From positions 3,624,001 through 3,688,000 of the forward strand of contig NZ_LN997848.1 in the NCBI RefSeq assembly GCF_001511835.1: a stretch of 64,000 nt of DNA, given 5' to 3'. Positions 60,220-64,000 of this stretch are shown in pieces; the first letter of the stretch is position 1, and each line of letters opens with the position of its first letter. The DNA is from Magnetospirillum sp. XM-1 (GTDB taxonomy: Bacteria > Pseudomonadota > Alphaproteobacteria > Rhodospirillales > Magnetospirillaceae). A program made the translations under genes and the position numbers. The notes beneath the pieces are model-generated. The model made no database searches and was not told the DNA's origin. It was given only the letters and a program-made list of their open reading frames with translations.

Positions 60220-61173
60220 ATGCTGATCGGCGATTCCGACACCCTGGCATTCCAAGACCCCGAGGAAGTGTGCGCCAAATCGCCGTTCCACGTTCTGGTG
60301 GTCGAGGACGATCTGGTCCACTTCACCTATTGCCAACACGTCCTGCACAGCCTGTACGGCAAAGACCTCGAACTGGAACGGGCGGTTGACTGCCAGGGCG
60401 CCATCGACCTGCTGAGTTCCGGCCGTTTCGACATCTGCCTGCTGGACTACATGGTCAAGGGCGGCAACGCCAAGGACGTGCTGACCCGCATCGACTTCGG
60501 AAGCGTCGAGACCCCGGTGATCGTCATCAGCGCGCTGGACGACCGCGACACCATGCTCGAGGCCCTGCGCTACGGCGCCGACGATTACGTAGTGAAGGGA
60601 CGCTTCGCCGAAAGCGACCTGAACCGGGCCATCCAGTACGCCATCTATCGCAAGTACAAGGAAATGCGCCTGCGCCAAAGGGCGCTTTACGACCCGCTGA
60701 CCGGACTGGCCAACCGCCATCTGTTCTTCGACCGCCTGGACGAGGTTCACCGCTTCTCCGCCCGCCACGGCGAGAAATACGCGGTGATGGTGGTCGATCT
60801 CGACCGCCTGAAACACGTCAACGACACCAAGGGCCACGAGGCCGGCGACCGCTACATCCGTGCCGCCGCCAACGCGCTGGTCTGCTCCATGCGGTCCAGC
60901 GACACGGTGGCGCGGGCCGGCGGCGACGAGTTCGTGGCCATCTTGAAGAACATCCGCGACAAGCAGAGCCTGATGCGGCTGTGCGCCGTGGTGAAGGACA
61001 ATATCGCCGCCAAGGCCGCCGCCGAGGAGGATTTGCCCGGCCCGCTGACCTGCTCCATCGGCATCGCCGTCAATCCCGACGACACCGAAACGCCGGCGGA
61101 AATGCTGCGTCTGGCCGATGCCGCCATGTATCAGGTCAAGCGCCTGGGCGGCAACGGCTTCCGCTTCGCCTGA
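60220..61173 (+). CDS. response regulator with diguanylate cyclase (GGDEF) output
   Basis: A 317-residue protein: an N-terminal receiver with phosphoacceptor Asp76 (FDICLLDYMV), acidic pocket VVEDD and Lys in DDYVVKG, then a GGDEF domain with intact ARAGGDEFVAIL and a product-inhibition site RxxD (RSSD) five residues before it. It should make cyclic di-GMP when phosphorylated. The ATG at 60220 fits receiver length; an earlier ATG at 60121 gives an unconserved extension. The 49-bp repeat array lies directly after its stop. Confidence 0.93.
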   Translation: MLIGDSDTLAFQDPEEVCAKSPFHVLVVEDDLVHFTYCQHVLHSLYGKDLELERAVDCQGAIDLLSSGRFDICLLDYMVKGGNAKDVLTRIDFGSVETPVIVISALDDRDTMLEALRYGADDYVVKGRFAESDLNRAIQYAIYRKYKEMRLRQRALYDPLTGLANRHLFFDRLDEVHRFSARHGEKYAVMVVDLDRLKHVNDTKGHEAGDRYIRAAANALVCSMRSSDTVARAGGDEFVAILKNIRDKQSLMRLCAVVKDNIAAKAAAEEDLPGPLTCSIGIAVNPDDTETPAEMLRLADAAMYQVKRLGGNGFRFA

Positions 61174-61179
61174 GAGCCT

Positions 61180-61342
61180 GCGGGCGAGACGCCCGCGCTC
61201 CGAAACAACGCCCCCCCTTGGAGCACGGGCGTCCCGCCCGCCCTTTCGAAATGAAAGCGCTCCCCCTGGGAGCACGGGCGTCCCGCCCGCCCTTTCGAAA
61301 TGAAAGCGCTCCCCCTGGGAGCGCGGGCGTCCCGCCCGCCCT
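61180..61342. repeat. palindromic element copy D expanded into a 49-bp tandem array
   Basis: Begins with a left arm (GCGGGCGAGACGCCCGCGCT) like the other copies. Then come three right arms (GAGCACGGGCGTCCCGCCCG, the last GAGCGCGGGCG...) starting at 61221, 61270 and 61319, a 49-base period with the spacer TTTCGAAATGAAAGCGCTCC. It fills the whole gap between the converging diguanylate cyclase and TPR genes and touches the TPR stop codon. Confidence 0.9.
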
Positions 61343-62408
61343 AGGCAGGAACCTCGGAGCGGGGCGCGATGAGATCCAGGGTTTCCTGCAGCTGCGCCCG
61401 CTGGTCGCGCACGGTGGCGGCCTGTTCCGGCAGTTCCAGGGCCGCCAGGATGGCCGCCATGCTGTCCAGGGTCACGATCAGCGACGGCACCGCATGCACC
61501 GGGTCGACGCCGACCACCTCGTGGAACAGGTCGACCGCCTCGAGCGAACGGTCGAGCCCCTCCTTGAAACGTCCGGCATCGTGGCAGCGTCCGGCCAGGT
61601 TTCCCGTGGCCTGGGCCAGGGAGAGACGATGGGCGGCGCTGTCCGCCTGGAACAGCATGCGGGCCAGATCTACCGCCTCGGAGGCGTGGGCCAGGGCCTT
61701 GTCGGCCTGACCGGCCCCGGCCAGGGCCGCCGAGGCCTGCTGCAGGGTCAGCACCAGCAATTGGATCACGGCGGCCGGCGGCGATTCGCCGAACAGGCCG
61801 ATCAGCAGCCGGCGGGTATCGATGGCCTCGGGCCACAGGCCGATTTCGGTGAAGGCCATGGCGGCGCGATGCAGGGCCTCGACCATGGAGCCGAGAAATT
61901 GCTGACCGACCTCGCCGCCGCCCCTGAAGACGTCCACCGCCTGGGCCAGTTCATCGACGGTGCCGGCGGTGTCGCCGCAACGCATCTTGAGCCCGGCCAG
62001 GTTGATCAGCGACGAGACCAGGACGAAGCGCGCCTGGTCGGGACGGCTTTCCATGGCCTGGCGGGCACGGTCCACCGCGTCGGCGCCTACCGCCTGCGCC
62101 TCCTCCAGATGGGAGGCCTCGGCCAGCAGGTTGGATTGGGAATTGAGCAGCGAGGCCAGCTGAACCGCATAGGATTCGGGCTGGGCCTGGGCCAGGGCGC
62201 GATAAAGCGCCAGCGATTCCGAGACCGCCAGCAGACCGGCATCGGCGTCGCCGCCGGCGATCTGCAGATTGCCCAATTGCCACAGGCACTCGGCATGGGC
62301 GGGATAGATGATACCGGGATCGAATTCCAGGCGGCGGCGGAAGTCGGCGGCCAGGGCGCCTAGGCGCGCAATCTCGGCGCCGGGCTCGGCGGGCGGGGAC
62401 GAGGTCAA
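61341..62408 (-). CDS. TPR-like helical repeat protein
   Basis: A 355-residue soluble protein made of helix pairs with TPR-like spacing (AECLWQLGNLQIAGGDADAG, RFVLVSSLINLAGLKMRCGD, LAQATGNLAGRCHDAGRFKE). No signal peptide or catalytic motif. TPR scaffolds bind partner proteins; the partner is unknown. The last codons overlap the tandem repeat array. Spacing of 85 bases to the downstream-oriented EipB gene suggests separate transcription. Confidence 0.7.
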   Translation of the reverse strand: MTSSPPAEPGAEIARLGALAADFRRRLEFDPGIIYPAHAECLWQLGNLQIAGGDADAGLLAVSESLALYRALAQAQPESYAVQLASLLNSQSNLLAEASHLEEAQAVGADAVDRARQAMESRPDQARFVLVSSLINLAGLKMRCGDTAGTVDELAQAVDVFRGGGEVGQQFLGSMVEALHRAAMAFTEIGLWPEAIDTRRLLIGLFGESPPAAVIQLLVLTLQQASAALAGAGQADKALAHASEAVDLARMLFQADSAAHRLSLAQATGNLAGRCHDAGRFKEGLDRSLEAVDLFHEVVGVDPVHAVPSLIVTLDSMAAILAALELPEQAATVRDQRAQLQETLDLIAPRSEVPA

Positions 62409-62493
62409 TGGGATTCTCCTTTCGCGAGGCCCCTTCTGGGCCCGGACTCAACCCGAGCGCATGCGCTCGCGAGGGTAGTCTAGGCGCCCAGGG

Positions 62494-63303
62494 TTAACAC
62501 TTCGTTCGAGGCAGGATCTCGATGGATTCAAGACGCCCTTTCAGGCTGAACGTCTTGAAGATCTGCTCGATATCCTCCGCCACGCCGTTGGCGTGATAGT
62601 TGAGCGACATCTCGAATTCCGGCAGGGGATCGGTGCTGCCCATGGGGAAGAACGCCATGCGCATGGGCCAGGCCGGCGAATTGAGCAATGGGCTGCTGAT
62701 GGTGGCGGGCTGCGGCGCCATGGCACGGCCGATCTGGGCGCTGGTCTCCAGCGCGCCCTCCTCGCCCTGCCCGTCGAACAGCGGCCGCGCCAGGATGCGG
62801 CCGCCCTTGTTGGCGGTCTCGATCAGCCGGATGGTGTGGGCGGTGGGAAACAGCGTCCCCTTGGGCAGCTTGATGGTCCGCGCCTCGGGCCTGGTATAGC
62901 TGGCGATTCCGCCCTGCCCGACGCCCTTGAGCTTGGCCGAGCCCTCCACCTCCTCGGTCACCTGCCCCTCGCGCGACTGGCGCACCCGGAAGCGGTAATT
63001 GAGGCCGTCCTTGGATTCCCAGCCCAGGAAATCGGTGGTGGTCGCCACCTGCCCACCCTCGGAATAGGCATAGGTGATCACCAGCCGGAATTCGGTGATC
63101 CAGCCGTCGCAGGCGTCGATGAACTGATAGGTCCAGGCGCCGTTGGCGTTGGCCATGCCGCTGCCCGAGCGCGAAGCCGACAATCCCATACGGTAGGTGG
63201 CGCGATGGGAGGCCAGTTCAGCGGCATGAGCCGCCTCGGCCCCGACAATCGCCAATGCGGAGACGAGGCACCCCGACACCACCCCAATACTGCGCTTCAT
63301 CAA
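62494..63303 (-). CDS. eipB: EipB-type (DUF1849) periplasmic envelope-integrity protein
   Basis: A 269-residue protein with a signal peptide (residues 1-28) and a DUF1849 beta-spiral body: ASHRATYRMGLSASRSGSG, IDACDGWITEFRL, GLNYRFRVRQ and MRMAFFPMG. Two cysteines, Cys65 (DACDGW) and the C-terminal Cys269, match the disulphide described for Brucella EipB, which maintains the cell envelope. A second Met one codon later could be the start. The regulatory region of the right-end operon lies upstream, on the other side. Confidence 0.88.
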   Translation of the reverse strand: MMKRSIGVVSGCLVSALAIVGAEAAHAAELASHRATYRMGLSASRSGSGMANANGAWTYQFIDACDGWITEFRLVITYAYSEGGQVATTTDFLGWESKDGLNYRFRVRQSREGQVTEEVEGSAKLKGVGQGGIASYTRPEARTIKLPKGTLFPTAHTIRLIETANKGGRILARPLFDGQGEEGALETSAQIGRAMAPQPATISSPLLNSPAWPMRMAFFPMGSTDPLPEFEMSLNYHANGVAEDIEQIFKTFSLKGRLESIEILPRTKC

Positions 63304-63370
63304 ATCCTCCGACGGGAAATCCCGTAATCATTATACACCGCCCGCGTCCGCCCACCAGAACAGACCGGGC

Positions 63371-63407
63371 CCGGCAGAATTTTCCTGGCCTTCCGGCAGG
63401 ATTTTCC
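63371..63407. promoter_or_regulatory. pair of CCGGCAGrATTTTCC boxes 22 bp apart
   Basis: CCGGCAGAATTTTCC at 63371 and CCGGCAGGATTTTCC at 63393, a 22-base offset. They lie 53-90 bases upstream of the sigma-54 site at 63460 and share the CCGGCA half with the boxes at 39864. Probably enhancer sites for a sigma-54 activator. Confidence 0.55.
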
Positions 63408-63459
63408 CGCCACGGCGGCTCGCCGCCCGCCGGAACGCCGGTTTTCCGCCGGTTTGGCC

Positions 63460-63475
63460 TGGCACGCGACCTGCA
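63460..63475 (+). promoter_or_regulatory. sigma-54 promoter of the right-end operon
   Basis: TGGCACG-N4-CTGCAT: the -24 half is identical to consensus and GG and GC are exactly 10 bases apart; the -12 half has one change. It is 46 bases before the next start codon. Confidence 0.7.
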
Positions 63476-63521
63476 TCTTAAGACATTGGGTTCGGGCCCC
63501 GGCTTTTGGAGGAGGTGGCGA

Positions 63522-63782
63522 ATGACATTCGAATTTTCACCCGACTGGATGGAAGCCCTGCTGCGCGCCCCCGACGTCGCCTCGACCGTCATGGGCACCT
63601 CGCCGCTGATGCCGCCCGCCGCGCCGCCCACCCATCCCGATGCCAGGGAGGTGGCCGCCCTGGTCGGCGAACTGTTCGCCGAAGGCACCTTGTCCGTCGA
63701 ACAGTTCCACACCCTGCTGGCCGCCCCCGAACTGGAACCCTATCGCCACGCCACCCTGCAGCCCGCCGAAAAGACGCCATGA
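63522..63782 (+). CDS. hypothetical protein, first gene of a sigma-54-type operon
   Basis: An 86-residue protein with no recognised family: MTFEFSPDWMEALLRAPD, a Pro-rich middle (LMPPAAPPTHPD) and an acidic helix (VAALVGELFAEGTL). The ATG follows GGAGGAGGT, and its stop overlaps the next ATG (ATGA). Preceded by the sigma-54 promoter and paired boxes. In this group sigma-54 operons are often flagellar, so a link to flagellar assembly is a guess. Confidence 0.65.
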   Translation: MTFEFSPDWMEALLRAPDVASTVMGTSPLMPPAAPPTHPDAREVAALVGELFAEGTLSVEQFHTLLAAPELEPYRHATLQPAEKTP

Positions 63783-64000
63783 ATATCGGATCGACCCTTC
63801 TGCGCCTGTTCTCCGACCGCCCGCCGCCCGAAGCGCAGCGCCTGGAGCCGCGCCTGGGCAACGGGGTCGAGAAGCAATCCGCCACTGAGACGCCGCCCGA
63901 GCCCCTGGTCGCCCTGCCGCCGCCCTCGGCCCCGCCCGAGCCGCGCTTCGACCTGCGCAACATCTCGCCCAAGGAATTCGCCGACGTCACCCACGAGCTC
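63779..64000 (+). CDS. hypothetical protein, 3' end outside window
   Basis: At least 74 residues, open to the window edge. Text: MNIGSTLLRLFSDRPPPEAQ, a Pro-rich stretch (LVALPPPSAPPEPR) and FDLRNISPKEFADVTHEL. The last part resembles the N-terminal helix of short alphaproteobacterial proteins near flagellar genes, but this is from memory only. Coupled to the preceding gene by an ATGA overlap, hence in the same sigma-54-type operon. Confidence 0.6.
   Translation, partial: MNIGSTLLRLFSDRPPPEAQRLEPRLGNGVEKQSATETPPEPLVALPPPSAPPEPRFDLRNISPKEFADVTHEL

Noticed and set aside
61180..61342. 49-bp tandem array as a CRISPR
   Set aside because: Spacers are identical and the unit is palindromic with too few copies; no cas genes.

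Overview
The window is high-GC alphaproteobacterial chromosome, most like Magnetospirillum/Paramagnetospirillum or another Rhodospirillaceae genus. Pointers are the lon-clpX-clpP-tig order, EipB (DUF1849), COQ9 and Tim44-like proteins, an RpoH sigma factor, a malonyl-CoA decarboxylase, and many chemoreceptors. The genus is an inference from gene content. No magnetosome genes, phage, insertion sequence or CRISPR array were seen.

Layout. 1-7063 (+): the 3' part of argC, a gamma-carbonic-anhydrase-like protein, a degenerate GGDEF/EAL-like protein, a polytopic membrane protein and an AsmA protein. 7.1-11.4 kb: TrpB2, tRNA-Lys, a chemoreceptor, tRNA-Val and HU. 11.6-18.0 kb (-): the proteostasis block lon, clpX, clpP, tig, with a heat-shock-type promoter in front of lon, then tRNA-Leu. 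18.3-28.5 kb: a globin-coupled chemoreceptor, malonyl-CoA decarboxylase, NAD(P)HX repair enzyme, D-amino-acid dehydrogenase, a divergent hemerythrin, a histidine kinase and ComEC. 28.5-33 kb: gltX, gltA, two small proteins and rpoH. 33-39 kb: a DMT transporter, a CoxG-like protein, a TetR regulator, a lipoprotein, a Tim44-like protein and prfB.

38.4-42.1 kb is the most unusual part. A Cnr-like trio (periplasmic metal-sensor-like protein, small membrane anti-sigma candidate, ECF sigma factor) is divergent from two EF-hand proteins that lack signal peptides. The shared intergenic region holds a good sigma-54 promoter pointing at the EF-hand genes, preceded by two palindromes 22 bp apart at enhancer distance. 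The same architecture (two CCGGCA-type boxes 22 bp apart, then a sigma-54 site) recurs at the right end (63.37-63.48 kb) before an operon that runs off the window.

42-52 kb: COQ9, rpsU, a NIT-domain chemoreceptor, a TorC-like pentahaem cytochrome, a di-haem cytochrome c peroxidase with an upstream Irr-type box, pntAB and a DUF3108 protein. 52-64 kb: a Cache/CZB chemoreceptor, a Tat-exported FAH-family protein, PepF, a long-chain acyl-CoA synthetase, a pseudo-receiver protein, a diguanylate cyclase, a TPR protein, EipB and the start of the sigma-54-type operon.

Two themes recur. One is sensing of redox state and gases: four chemoreceptors with different sensor modules, a hemerythrin-like protein, c-type cytochromes and transhydrogenase. 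The other is a dispersed palindromic repeat built on GCGGGCGGGACGCCCGC, found at four gene ends and expanded into a 49-bp tandem array at one of them.
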